From DATKWD01 sp035529695 (lineage in GTDB: Bacteria; Actinomycetota; Acidimicrobiia; Acidimicrobiales; Salinilacustritrichaceae): a stretch of DNA of 20,815 nucleotides. The notes under the pieces were generated by a model. It was given only the letters and a program-made list of their open reading frames with translations. It was not told the origin of the DNA and ran no database searches. The stretch spans positions 1-20,815 of the forward strand of contig DATKWD010000158.1 in assembly GCA_035529695.1 (NCBI GenBank). The letters run 5' to 3'. How positions within the stretch are numbered: position 1 is the first letter of the stretch; each line of letters begins with the position of its first letter. A program made the position numbers and the translations under genes. Shown here in pieces: positions 1 through 8,608 of the stretch.

Positions 1-431
1 GCGAAGCCAACGGCCTGGTCGATCCCGCCGACTACGAGGCCGTCTGTGACGAGGCGATCGCCGAGATGCAGCGCATCGTCGATCCCCGGACCGGCGCGAG
101 CCCGATTCGCTCGGTGCATCGCGTCAGAGCCGGCGATCCGATGGCCGAGCCCGGACCTGATGCCGACATCATGTTGGTCATCGACTGCCCGACTGACGCG
201 CTGTGGCATCCGGCGGTCGGCATGCTGGGCCCGATTCCGTTCCAGCGAACCGGTGCCCACTCACCTCACGGGTGGCTGGCCGCCCGGGGGCCGTCGTTCG
301 AGCGCGAACGCCTCGCCGAACGCCGCCCAGCGGCCGACATCGCCCGAACGATGATCGACATCCTCGGTGTCGAACCTCCGCCGGGAGCCGAGGGCGTGTC
401 CCTGCCACGGCGAGCCACCGCCACGTCCTGA
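1..431 (+). CDS. Alkaline-phosphatase-superfamily phosphodiesterase/phosphohydrolase, 3' end only
   Basis: The frame is open from base 3 to the TGA at 429-431 and gives about 142 C-terminal residues; the start lies outside the window. The fragment looks like the tail of type I phosphodiesterase / AP-superfamily hydrolases. It has a segment reading FQRTGAHSPHGWLAARGPSF, where a late metal-binding His followed by a Gly-rich 'his protein is open to view' strand is typical, and then ADIARTMIDILGVEPPPGAEG, the usual closing 'which domain, which lineage' helix of this superfamily. Members hydrolyse phosphate mono- or diesters with two metal ions. The substrate cannot be told from this fragment. The gene converges on the glycosyltransferase on the other strand, with only 6 bases between the two stop codons. 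Family assignment is fairly good; exact function is unknown. Confidence 0.6.
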   Translation, partial: EANGLVDPADYEAVCDEAIAEMQRIVDPRTGASPIRSVHRVRAGDPMAEPGPDADIMLVIDCPTDALWHPAVGMLGPIPFQRTGAHSPHGWLAARGPSFERERLAERRPAADIARTMIDILGVEPPPGAEGVSLPRRATATS

Positions 432-437
432 GCCGGT

Positions 438-1451
438 TCATCTCCAAGGTCGCGGATGGTGGCGGAACGTGATGACACCCCGCCAGAAGTTGTACACGTA
501 GGTGAATGGGACCAGGGCTGCGGCCGCGATCACCGGCATCACGTGGCGGGGACGCACCGTCCGGTTCCAGCAGAGTGCAGCGACGTTGGCGGCCCAGGTC
601 GCGACCAGCACCACGAGGCCGGTGTTCCTGATGACGCGTCGTCCGCTGACCAGTCCGATGACGAACCACGCGACGGCGAGGACGAAGCCAGTGGCAGCGT
701 GATGCCGGGCCGCTCTCAGCGACACGGGTCCGACCCTTCGGACCGAGTGCATGTCCTCGTACTGCTCGGGGTGTTCGCGCCCGAGCAAGGCGTCGAAGTA
801 GTAGCGCCGGGCCAGTCGTATCGGAGTCCAGAACGAGGGTTCGAGTGGTGGGTGCTCGACCACGATCTCCGGGTCGAAGTCGTAGGTCGCGCCGGCTCGC
901 TCGAGCCGAAACGTGATGTCGGCGTCCTCGCGGAAGTGCAGCTTGCGGACCGGGTCGAAGTACTGCTCGCTGAACCCGCCGATGCTGCGCAGCAGGTCGG
1001 TCTTGAACGCGACGTTGCCGGCTCCGTGGCGATCAGGCGGGGCGGTTTCGGTGCTGTGGGTGAACGGGCTGATTTCGCCTCTGCCCATCACCGCCACGCC
1101 CTCGACCACATCGGCGTCGGTCCGCGCGATCAACGACCCCATCCTCCGGACCCAGTCGGCGCGCGGCACCACGTCACCATCGAGAAAGGCGACCCACGGG
1201 GTGTCGACCGACGGAAGTGCACGGTTCCGCGCCGCGCCCGGACCACCGTTCTCGTCGCTGCGTATCACCTCGACGTCGACGCGCTGCAGTTCGAGGGCTT
1301 CGATCCCCGAGGCGACCGGCGGTGACGAAGCGTCGTCGGAGACGATGACCCGTGGCAGCGTGTCGCTGTCCTGGCGGTCGAGGGCGCGGAGCAAGGGCTC
1401 GACCAGCTCGACGGGTCCGTGGAACGGCACGACGACCGTGAAGCGCGTCAC
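438..1451 (-). CDS. Family 2 glycosyltransferase with C-terminal membrane helices
   Basis: A 337-residue inverting GT-A glycosyltransferase that probably adds a sugar to a lipid-linked glycan on the inner face of the membrane. It opens with the nucleotide-binding strand RFTVVVPFHG. It then shows the ENGGPGAARNRAL motif (about residues 68-79), the metal-binding DGD at 91-93 (AFLDGDVVPRADW) and an acidic FREDADITFR motif near 173-182 where the catalytic base is expected. Three hydrophobic stretches follow (about 252-270, 277-294 and 304-328). The start chosen is the GTG at 1451-1449, which forms a GTGA overlap with the stop of the upstream glycosyltransferase (1450-1448). The longer frame back to 1505 would overlap that gene by about 58 bases. 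Last gene of the minus-strand operon. Donor and acceptor are unknown. Confidence 0.88.
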   Translation of the reverse strand: MTRFTVVVPFHGPVELVEPLLRALDRQDSDTLPRVIVSDDASSPPVASGIEALELQRVDVEVIRSDENGGPGAARNRALPSVDTPWVAFLDGDVVPRADWVRRMGSLIARTDADVVEGVAVMGRGEISPFTHSTETAPPDRHGAGNVAFKTDLLRSIGGFSEQYFDPVRKLHFREDADITFRLERAGATYDFDPEIVVEHPPLEPSFWTPIRLARRYYFDALLGREHPEQYEDMHSVRRVGPVSLRAARHHAATGFVLAVAWFVIGLVSGRRVIRNTGLVVLVATWAANVAALCWNRTVRPRHVMPVIAAAALVPFTYVYNFWRGVITFRHHPRPWR

Positions 1452-2614
1452 CGGGCCGATCCTGTCAGGAGGTCGTCGTGCAATGCCAGCATCGGCGCAG
1501 CGCACCGGCTCCAGTCGAAGCGCTGCTCGACCAGCCGACGGGCGTTCGAGGCCAGCCTCGTGGCCAATGCGTCGTCGGTCAGGACCCGCTGGGTCGCCTC
1601 GGCGAGGTCGTGGTCGGTGTCAGCGATGAGCACGTGCTCACCGTTCGCCACGCCGAGGCCGGCGACACCCGTGGTGGTCGAGACGACGACGGTGCCCGAC
1701 GCCATGGCTTCGATCGCCTTGAGGCGCGTCCCTGATCCCGCGGTCAGCGCGATCACCAGGACCCGAGACCGCGCGAGCTCGGCGACCGCGTCGTCGACCC
1801 GCCCGGTCACCTCGACCCTCGGTCCCGCACGTTCGACCATGGCAGGGGTCGGGTCTGCGCCGACGAGTCTGAGCGTCGCATCGGGCAGACGTGTCCACAC
1901 CCTCGACATGACGTCGTCGGTGAGGCGAAGGGCCGCCACCTCGTTCGGCCGGTAGCTGTACAGGCCGAGGTAGACGACGGTCGGGGTGGCGGCGGGCGGC
2001 CCGAAGGGGGTCGCGGCGAGGTCGACGCCGTTGGGCACGATGACCACCCGCCGAGTCAGCCGCTCGAAGAACGCGGCATCATCGTCGCTGCAGGCGAGCA
2101 CGGCGTCGACGCCGCCGAGAACTCGCCGCTCGTAGCGGTTGGTCGTGACGGCCTCCCACCGCCACCGGGCCCGCTGCAGGGAAGATCGGTCGCTTCGGGC
2201 CTGGGTCGTCACGATCTGGGTCTCGACGTTGTGGGCATCGAGGATCACCGGTGCCGGCGCGGCGCACGCTGCAGCACGGTCGAAGTAGATCGACGAGATC
2301 TGGATCAGATCGGTCGGGTGGCGAGCGACCGCGTCGGCCATCGCCGTGCTGTTGAGACGATGGTACAGGTAGGGCTTGGTGGCCGATCGGGCGAGAGCCG
2401 AGAGCCGAGAGCGTCCCCAACCGACGCCCTCGAGCGCGAACGGCTCTTCGATGTGGGTCGGCGCCTCGCCCACGGCGAGCATCTTGACGTCGTGCACGGT
2501 GGCCGCTTGGCGTGCCAGGTGGAGGAGCCGAAGGCGCGTGCCTCCGTGCGGCGGCACCGGCTGATCCATGCCCAACATGAGAATCCGGCTGCGGATCACG
2601 GCGTCAACGGTCAC
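1448..2614 (-). CDS. Family 4 (GT-B) glycosyltransferase
   Basis: About 388 residues. It is a retaining GT-B enzyme that transfers a sugar from a nucleotide donor. The N-terminal half has the strand RILMLGMDQPVPPHGGTRLR, with the Gly-rich acceptor loop, and the DAHNVE strand end near 126-131. The C-terminal half has VVYLGLYSYRPN (about 213-224) and the donor-site signature AGSGTRLKAIEAMASG (292-307) with K299 and E302. Start: GTG at 2614 overlaps the end of the fusion gene upstream by 11 bases and keeps the RILML strand. GTG at 2599 is also possible. The frame extends to 2752, but that would bury the N-terminus in the upstream gene and adds a Ser/Pro/Arg-rich shadow. It sits between the flippase-GT4 fusion and the GT2 in an overlapping operon, so a role in the same glycan is likely. 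Confidence 0.87.
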   Translation of the reverse strand: MTVDAVIRSRILMLGMDQPVPPHGGTRLRLLHLARQAATVHDVKMLAVGEAPTHIEEPFALEGVGWGRSRLSALARSATKPYLYHRLNSTAMADAVARHPTDLIQISSIYFDRAAACAAPAPVILDAHNVETQIVTTQARSDRSSLQRARWRWEAVTTNRYERRVLGGVDAVLACSDDDAAFFERLTRRVVIVPNGVDLAATPFGPPAATPTVVYLGLYSYRPNEVAALRLTDDVMSRVWTRLPDATLRLVGADPTPAMVERAGPRVEVTGRVDDAVAELARSRVLVIALTAGSGTRLKAIEAMASGTVVVSTTTGVAGLGVANGEHVLIADTDHDLAEATQRVLTDDALATRLASNARRLVEQRFDWSRCAAPMLALHDDLLTGSAR

Positions 2615-5426
2615 TGGCGAGGAGCTCGGCCAGACGGGCTCCCTGGCGAATGGCCGAGAACCGCTCGATGGCCCGGAGGCGGGCGGCTCGGGAGAGCTGC
2701 CGGCGGAGGTCGTCGTCGGCGGCGAGCGCCTGGATCGCGGTGCGCAGCCCACTCACGTCGCCCACGTCGACGATGGTGCCGGCGGGACCGACCAGGCTCG
2801 GGATCGCGCCGATCGGGGTGCTGATCACCGGTGTGCCGGTGGCCATGGCCTCGAGGACGACGAACGGGCTTCCATCGGCGCGGGTCGGCAGACACAGCAC
2901 GTCGGCGCGTTGGTAGAGCTCGACGAGCGCCGATGAGGTGGCGTTGAGGCGGTGCACGCGTACCCCGGCGTGCACGCCGATGTCGGCTGCGGTGACCATG
3001 TCGATGACGACGTGTTCGGGCCGCATCCCCTCGGTTGCCGCCAGCAGGTCGAAGCCCCCCTTCTCGGCGAAGCGGCCACCCACGAAGAGGATCCGGAGGG
3101 GCTCGTCCGGTGCTCGGGGCACGTCGAGGGGGTGGAAGCGATCGGTGTCGATTCCCGGGGACAGGACCGTGACATCGGCATCGGGCACCTCGGCGCGGAC
3201 GCCCTCGGCCGCCCATTCGGAGTACGCGACGATCGTGGCTGATCGAAACACCTTGCGCTCCTGGCGCAACGACCACCAGAGGGACGCGAAGGTCCAGGGC
3301 CGGACCTTCCTCCAGAGGCCGAGCCCGGCCCACTGGCGGATGGTCGCGTCGATGAACACGTAGCTCGGGACGCGGCGCAGCGTCGGCAGCAGGCCGATCG
3401 CGATGGTGTGGGCGACGACGACGAGCTGCTTCGGTTCAGGATGGCGCCTGACGAGCCGACGGGTCCGACGGGCCATGACGGCGTGCCAACGCGATGGCTG
3501 GAGGTCGAGGTCGAACGAGCCGAGAATCGGGACTGCACTCGACCAGAGCCGCTCGCCGAGGCGTTCGGGTCCGCCGATGACCTCGATGTCGTGGCGGACG
3601 CCCGCGGCGTCGAGGCCGGCATGCAGCGACGCCAGTGCGGCCAGGTGACCGAGGATCCCGCTGCCGAGTGCGCCCTCGTTGACGAACAACACATCGGCGG
3701 CGGGGGGTGGTTCAGCCACGTGGATCTCGTCGGAGAAGAACTCGAGGCGCCATCGTTCACGGCGCGCCAGGGGTGTTGTGCGATGGATCTCCAGGTGATG
3801 AACACCTGCGACACGTGCCGCAGCGAGGACGCTCCACGGCACCGGCCGCGTGCTGTGCAGATGGGCGGTCCTGAATCCACTGAGTGCATTGCGCACCGAC
3901 CGGTACGTCGGCGCGACCGTGCGGCCTCCTCCGGGTTCCTGCCCGTCGATCACGATGTCTGTCACACCCTCACCGACGGCGCGAAGCGAGTTGAGATCGG
4001 TGATCCGAAAGGCGCCCGTTGCAGCGATGCTGACGAGGTAGACGATCGCGACCATGGCCACCTGCACCAGGACGGGCAGGCCGTAGGTCATCGCGGCGAC
4101 CAGGACCATCGCTGCTGCGGGCACGGACAGCCGGATGCTCCGCCTGACCGGCCAGCGAAGGTCGAGGTGGTCGTGCGCGATCCGGTGTGAGCTGATGACC
4201 ACCGCCAACTCGGTCGCGACCGTCGCCGCCGCAGCGCCGTACAAGCTGAACCTCGGGATGGCGATGACGTTGAGCCCGAAGTTGGCCACCGCGCCGAGGA
4301 TCGCCACCTTGAGCAGCTTGCGTTGGAGGTGGCCGGCGATGAGCGTGGCCTGCACGATCGTTCCGACGAAGATGAGGCCGGCGGCCACCGACAGGATCGA
4401 CAACGCCACGCCACCCTGACCGAACGACTCGAACTGCGGGATCAGCGGGAGCAGCCGCCAGGCGGTGAGGGCACCCCCGACCGCGACCGGCACCGCGATG
4501 AGAGAGACGAGGTGGACGGCCAGCGAGTACCGGCGCTGCAGGATCTCGAGCGGCCCTTTGATGCTCCGCGCGAGGACGGGTGCGAGGACCGTCATCAGCA
4601 CGGCAGGGATGACGTTGACCGCCGCCAGCGCCTGGAACGCCGCGGTGTAGTTGCCGACGTCGGACTCGGGCTTGAAGCGGGCGAGCAGCGCGATGTCGAT
4701 CTGGTAGTAGATCGAGATGAAGACGCTTGCGATGCCCAGGACGATTGCGGCCTTCGTGACGTCCCTCCACCGATCGGGACGAGGCGTCCAGTCGAGGCCG
4801 CGTCGCTGGCTCAGCGCCGCCCAGGCGATGATGACCGAGTTGATCAGGTTGGTGGCGACGTAGAGCCACAGAAAGGCCGTCACCCCGGCGTCCTGGTTGA
4901 TGAGGACGAGGGTCCCGCCGAGCATCAGGCTCGACTCGACGACGTCGGCGAAGCCGATGGGCGCCATCTTGAGGCGGACCTCGAGCATCGGCTGGGTCGC
5001 TTGGGGCGTGGTCAGCAACAGCAGCGTGCCGGCGATGAGCGCGACCTCGCGTTGTGCGGGGTCGTAGCCCGCGAGGGTGATGAATCCGATCAGGCCTCCG
5101 AAGGCGAGCAGTCCGAGGAGCCCTCGTAGATACAGGTAGTTCGGGATGAGCCACTGTTCGTCGGCGGGTTCCTGGGAGACGTCACGCGTGACGACCTGCT
5201 TGAAGCCGAGGTTCGCGACGACGTCGAAGAGCTGTGCCGCCGCCAACCCGAATCCGAACAAGCCGATTCCGGCAGTGCCGAGGTGACCCGCCAGGGCGGC
5301 GAACATGACGAGCTGGAGCGTCATGCTGACGACCCTGGCCGTCGAGAGACCTGCAAATCCGAGCGCGGCGTCGCGGCCGACGGGTGCGTCGGCCGCGAGC
5401 TTCTCGTCGAGGTCGAACGTGCTCAT
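2604..5426 (-). CDS. Wzx-type polysaccharide flippase fused to a GT4 glycosyltransferase
   Basis: A 940-residue continuous frame with two modules. Residues about 15-486 are a MATE/Wzx-like flippase: many hydrophobic segments beginning at GFAGLSTARVVSMTLQLV, the central SVFISIYYQIDIALLA helix, and the family's usual closing DLNSLRAV. It would move lipid-linked glycan across the membrane. Residues about 575-940 are a GT-B family 4 glycosyltransferase: NEGALGSGILGHLAAL acceptor loop, SPGIDTDRFHPL (756-767), FVGGRFAEKGGFDLL (781-795) and SPFVVLEAMATGTPV (853-867) with E859. The linker of roughly 90 residues is not recognised. The start chosen is ATG 5426; GTG 5435 is an alternative. The two activities are normally separate genes. 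At 3962-3965 the junction retains a GTGA motif, so the fusion may be recent or due to a 1-nt indel. It begins about 30 bases after the glycoside hydrolase stop. Confidence 0.88.
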   Translation of the reverse strand: MSTFDLDEKLAADAPVGRDAALGFAGLSTARVVSMTLQLVMFAALAGHLGTAGIGLFGFGLAAAQLFDVVANLGFKQVVTRDVSQEPADEQWLIPNYLYLRGLLGLLAFGGLIGFITLAGYDPAQREVALIAGTLLLLTTPQATQPMLEVRLKMAPIGFADVVESSLMLGGTLVLINQDAGVTAFLWLYVATNLINSVIIAWAALSQRRGLDWTPRPDRWRDVTKAAIVLGIASVFISIYYQIDIALLARFKPESDVGNYTAAFQALAAVNVIPAVLMTVLAPVLARSIKGPLEILQRRYSLAVHLVSLIAVPVAVGGALTAWRLLPLIPQFESFGQGGVALSILSVAAGLIFVGTIVQATLIAGHLQRKLLKVAILGAVANFGLNVIAIPRFSLYGAAAATVATELAVVISSHRIAHDHLDLRWPVRRSIRLSVPAAAMVLVAAMTYGLPVLVQVAMVAIVYLVSIAATGAFRITDLNSLRAVGEGVTDIVIDGQEPGGGRTVAPTYRSVRNALSGFRTAHLHSTRPVPWSVLAAARVAGVHHLEIHRTTPLARRERWRLEFFSDEIHVAEPPPAADVLFVNEGALGSGILGHLAALASLHAGLDAAGVRHDIEVIGGPERLGERLWSSAVPILGSFDLDLQPSRWHAVMARRTRRLVRRHPEPKQLVVVAHTIAIGLLPTLRRVPSYVFIDATIRQWAGLGLWRKVRPWTFASLWWSLRQERKVFRSATIVAYSEWAAEGVRAEVPDADVTVLSPGIDTDRFHPLDVPRAPDEPLRILFVGGRFAEKGGFDLLAATEGMRPEHVVIDMVTAADIGVHAGVRVHRLNATSSALVELYQRADVLCLPTRADGSPFVVLEAMATGTPVISTPIGAIPSLVGPAGTIVDVGDVSGLRTAIQALAADDDLRRQLSRAARLRAIERFSAIRQGARLAELLASDR

Positions 5427-5456
5427 GTCGTGCACGAGGTTACGGCCGACGTGGGC

Positions 5457-6965
5457 TCAGCCAGCCACCTGGACGTCAGCCGAGCAGCTCGCGACATTGC
5501 CGGCGGCGCAGACCCGGAAGACGGACGAGCCGGTCACCTGTACCGATTGCGGTATCGCGTAGGACCCGCTCCCGTCGGCTCCGTTCGGCACCGTCGTCAG
5601 CCTGGTCCCGTCGAGGTAGATCGCGACCGAGTCGTCGGGAACGTCCTGCCACGACAGCGTCACCTCGACCGTGCCGTCCACCAGTTGGAAGCCCGGCGCC
5701 AACACCGAGCCGCCGCGTTCCATGACGATGCTCGAGGTGACTGCGTCGGAGCCACCGGCCGGGGTGATCGGCGAGGGCTCGGAGGTGGGTGGCGGATTGG
5801 TGGTGGGAGGCGGTGGGGGCGCTGGGGCAGCCAGCAGCGCCACGATCTCGTTCCATGCCGGCTTTGAGGAGCCGTTGGGGCGGCGGAGCCCGAACTGGCC
5901 CTCGCGGTCACCGGCGACGCCGTTGTCGCGGTCCCAGGTGAAGATGAACACCCGCTCCACCGCTGGATAGTCGTTGAGTCCGCTCACGATGGCGCCCCTG
6001 ACGAACTCGGCCTGCTTCGCCTCGGACACCCCGTCGGGGTGATTGACCACGGTCGACCAGCCAACCTCGGTGATCCAGATCGGCTTCCCCTTGCCGAGCG
6101 CCTTCATCGTGTCGTCGATCACCTTGATCCGCTGGAAGTCCCATCGCGGATCCGGTCGGCGGTCATAGGGGCCCATCGTGAACGGGTACGGGTAGGCGTG
6201 CACGCTGTAGGCGTCCACCAGGTCGTTGAGCGCAGGCTGCGCGAGCATCACGTTGTCGATCCAGCCGACCAGGGCTCCGTCGGTGCGAACCTGCAGGAGG
6301 TCGCCCGGGATCAACACGTCGAGATCAGGTGCGTATGTCTTGATCTGGGTCGCCGCCCGCTTGGCCATGTCCGCGTAGCGGGCGGGGTTCGGGCCCGACT
6401 TCCAGAACCAGTAGCCCCACGGTTCGTTCCACAGCTCCAGTGCCTTCAACGACCGATGGGTGAGCTCCGGTCGGGTTGCCCAGAAGGTGCCGTTGGCGCC
6501 GTACCGCTTGGCGATCTCGCCGGCGTACTGGGCGTACTCGTCGAGGTCGCTCGGCGGGTAGTGCGGGCTCCGGGCGCCGCTGGGATCCGACGATGCCCAG
6601 GGCGCCGAGTAGTCGACGATGCCGAGGAGGTCGAGGTTGTTGCGCGAGGCGGCCGCCATCAGATTGTCGAGTCGCGACCAGTCGAACTGGTTGTTCCTGG
6701 GCTCGGTCTGGGCCCAGCTGAAGTCCTCACGGATCCACTCGACTCCGGCCGCGCCCAGCGGCGCGAGCTCGGCGTAGGCGTCGTTCTCGCTGAGCCAGAA
6801 CGTGTGGCTGGTGACGCCCACGTGGCCTCGGTAGGGGTTGGTGTCGCTCTGTGCGACCAGGCGGGGACGTACCTCGACGCTCGGGTCAGAGGACTGCGTC
6901 GGCGCCGACGCCATCAGTAGCGACGCGGCGACCGCCGCGCCGACGAGGACTCGCAGGATGCGCAC
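5457..6965 (-). CDS. Secreted clan-A glycoside hydrolase with C-terminal Ig/FN3-like domain
   Basis: 502 residues. The N-terminus (VRILRVLVGAAVAASLLMASAP) is a signal peptide, so the protein is exported. The catalytic domain (about 40-380) is a TIM-barrel of the GH5/GH39 type. It carries LELWNEPWG with the acid/base E181 and PIWITEVGWST with the nucleophile E300, the two Glu residues expected at the ends of strands 4 and 7. SVHAYPYP lies between them. A Pro-rich linker (381-400) leads to a roughly 100-residue beta domain with two Cys (486 and 494). Start: GTG 6965 has a strong Shine-Dalgarno 7 nt away. The upstream ATG at 7037 would place 24 extra charged residues before the signal peptide. 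It is first in the glycosyltransferase operon, suggesting trimming or turnover of the same polysaccharide. Substrate unknown. Confidence 0.86.
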   Translation of the reverse strand: MRILRVLVGAAVAASLLMASAPTQSSDPSVEVRPRLVAQSDTNPYRGHVGVTSHTFWLSENDAYAELAPLGAAGVEWIREDFSWAQTEPRNNQFDWSRLDNLMAAASRNNLDLLGIVDYSAPWASSDPSGARSPHYPPSDLDEYAQYAGEIAKRYGANGTFWATRPELTHRSLKALELWNEPWGYWFWKSGPNPARYADMAKRAATQIKTYAPDLDVLIPGDLLQVRTDGALVGWIDNVMLAQPALNDLVDAYSVHAYPYPFTMGPYDRRPDPRWDFQRIKVIDDTMKALGKGKPIWITEVGWSTVVNHPDGVSEAKQAEFVRGAIVSGLNDYPAVERVFIFTWDRDNGVAGDREGQFGLRRPNGSSKPAWNEIVALLAAPAPPPPPTTNPPPTSEPSPITPAGGSDAVTSSIVMERGGSVLAPGFQLVDGTVEVTLSWQDVPDDSVAIYLDGTRLTTVPNGADGSGSYAIPQSVQVTGSSVFRVCAAGNVASCSADVQVAG

Positions 6966-7112
6966 TCGTCTCCCTCCTTCTTCCCGGGTGTTCGCTCGTG
7001 TCCCTATCGGCGCGTCCATGTCACCGCTTGAGAGCATTGGCTCGATCTCGGCACGCGTACCATGCCGGTCGCGCGTCCGGCTCGTCGTACGGTGAGCGTT
7101 CCGAGTCCCATC
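6966..7112. other. Divergent intergenic region between the two polysaccharide operons
   Basis: About 147 bases separate the minus-strand hydrolase operon from the plus-strand sugar transferase and must hold both promoters. A TACCAT hexamer at about 7057-7062 fits the actinobacterial TAnnnT -10 pattern for the plus-strand gene, with a TTGGCT-like element some 15 bases upstream. This is a weak match. I see no convincing promoter for the minus strand and no clear operator palindrome. Confidence 0.3.
6971..6979 (-). promoter_or_regulatory. Strong Shine-Dalgarno deciding the glycoside hydrolase start
   Basis: On the minus strand this reads AAGGAGGGA. The AGGAGG core (6973-6978) lies 7 nt before the GTG at 6965, which settles the start over the longer frame from 7037. 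Confidence 0.8.
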
Positions 7113-8573
7113 ATGACCATGTCCTCAGCTGCCACCAACGCCACCGCCATGAGCGTCACGCGCGGGAACCGGAACTCGGGTGCAGGCGTCGGCCGGCGGG
7201 ACATGTCGCCCGTGCTCGTCACTCTGCTGATCGACGTGGTCGCGTTTGCCGTCGGGGCGTATGTCGGCGACTTCGACTTCAGCGAGCGAGTCGCCTTCGT
7301 CGTGTTCGGCCTCGTCGGGCAGTTCCTCGCCAGGAACCACCGTCAGCGGCTCGTGCTGAGCGTGCTGGACGATGCCCCACGACTGCTCGTCGCCGTCAGT
7401 GTCCCCGGGCTGTCGCTGATGCTGCTGCCGGAGTTCGGCGAGTTGCCGCCGCGCGTGCCCGAGGCGGTGGGTGCGGCGCTCGCGATCATCGTCGGAGGGC
7501 GGACGCTCGCGTATGCGGGTCTCCGCTCGCTGCGGCGCCGTGGTCACCTCACCGATCGGGCGGTGATCGTCGGCGCGGGCGCCGTCGGCTCCCAACTCCA
7601 CCGCATCTTCGGCGAGCATCCCGAATTCGGCATCGAGAGCATCGGGCTGATCGACGACGTGCCGGCGGACTCGTCGGCGCCCTTGATCGGTCACATCCGC
7701 GATCTGGCTGAGATCGTGCAGCGCGAAGGGGTCCGCCAGGTGATGATCGCGTTCGGGCCGCGAGGCGAGGAGGATCTCGTGCCGGTGCTGCGCGGGGTGC
7801 GTCTTCGCGACATCGAGTTGGCCATCGTGCCCCGGTTCTTCGAACTCGGGCTGGCGCCATCGGGTCCTGATGTCGAGGCCGTGTGGGGCGTGCCGTTGTA
7901 CCGAGTACGCCGCTCGGCGCTCAGCCGTTGGACGTGGCCGGTGAAGCGGGGAACCGATGTCCTCGTCTCGATCGCGGTCCTGATCGTCATGGCACCGCTG
8001 CTCGTCGTCCTCGCGCTCGCCGTCAAGTTCTCGAGTCCGGGTCCGGTGCTGTTCCGCCAGCGGCGGGTCGGCCAGGGCGGTGAGCAGATCGACGTGTTCA
8101 AGTTCCGCTCGATGCGGGAGAACCAGGACAGCGATGTGGAGTGGAGCGTGTCGAACGATCCACGGCTCACGCGGATCGGCGCCTTCATGCGCCGGACGAG
8201 TCTCGACGAGCTCCCGCAACTGTTCAATGTGCTCCGGGGGGACATGTCCCTCGTCGGACCGCGCCCCGAACGGCCCTATTTCGTCGACCAGTTCTCCGAG
8301 GAGGTCGTCGGGTACGCCGACCGTCATCGGTTGCCCGTCGGCCTCACCGGGCTGGCGCAGATCCACGGCCTGCGGGGCGACACCTCGATCTCCGAGCGGG
8401 CGCGGTTCGACAACGCCTATGTCGAGCACTGGAGCCCGTGGCTCGATCTGAAGGTCGCGTTGCGGACACTCACGGCGGTCGTACGCGATGCCCGGAACGG
8501 TTGGAATGCAGATCGCGAGGTCGACTTCGACGATGGGGCCGAGGGCTTCGAAGGTGATCGACCGCCGGGCTGA
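7113..8573 (+). CDS. Polyprenyl-phosphate sugar-1-phosphate transferase (WbaP/exopolysaccharide type)
   Basis: About 486 residues. It starts a surface glycan by moving a sugar-1-phosphate from a nucleotide sugar to undecaprenyl- or decaprenyl-phosphate at the membrane. The N-terminal part has several hydrophobic segments. A Rossmann-like CoA-binding-type domain begins at DRAVIVGAGAVGSQL (148-162). The C-terminal bacterial transferase core begins at KRGTDVLVSIAV (278-289), with FRQRRVG (314-320), KFRSMREN (330-337), the catalytic DE in TSLDELPQLFNVLRGDMSLVGPRP (D365 and E366), and LTGLAQIHG. Start uncertain: ATG 7113 is used; 7062 and 7203 are in the same frame and none has a strong Shine-Dalgarno. 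Divergent from the glycosyltransferase operon and 35 bases before the WecA-type gene. The sugar is not predictable. Confidence 0.9.
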   Translation: MTMSSAATNATAMSVTRGNRNSGAGVGRRDMSPVLVTLLIDVVAFAVGAYVGDFDFSERVAFVVFGLVGQFLARNHRQRLVLSVLDDAPRLLVAVSVPGLSLMLLPEFGELPPRVPEAVGAALAIIVGGRTLAYAGLRSLRRRGHLTDRAVIVGAGAVGSQLHRIFGEHPEFGIESIGLIDDVPADSSAPLIGHIRDLAEIVQREGVRQVMIAFGPRGEEDLVPVLRGVRLRDIELAIVPRFFELGLAPSGPDVEAVWGVPLYRVRRSALSRWTWPVKRGTDVLVSIAVLIVMAPLLVVLALAVKFSSPGPVLFRQRRVGQGGEQIDVFKFRSMRENQDSDVEWSVSNDPRLTRIGAFMRRTSLDELPQLFNVLRGDMSLVGPRPERPYFVDQFSEEVVGYADRHRLPVGLTGLAQIHGLRGDTSISERARFDNAYVEHWSPWLDLKVALRTLTAVVRDARNGWNADREVDFDDGAEGFEGDRPPG

Positions 8574-8608
8574 CGTTTCTGGCCCATCGAACGTGGGACA
8601 ATGCGGCC

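Noticed and set aside
2614..2752. Longer N-terminus for the GT4 glycosyltransferase starting at 2752
   Set aside because: It would overlap the upstream gene by about 150 bases and adds a Ser/Pro/Arg-rich segment before the natural first beta strand.
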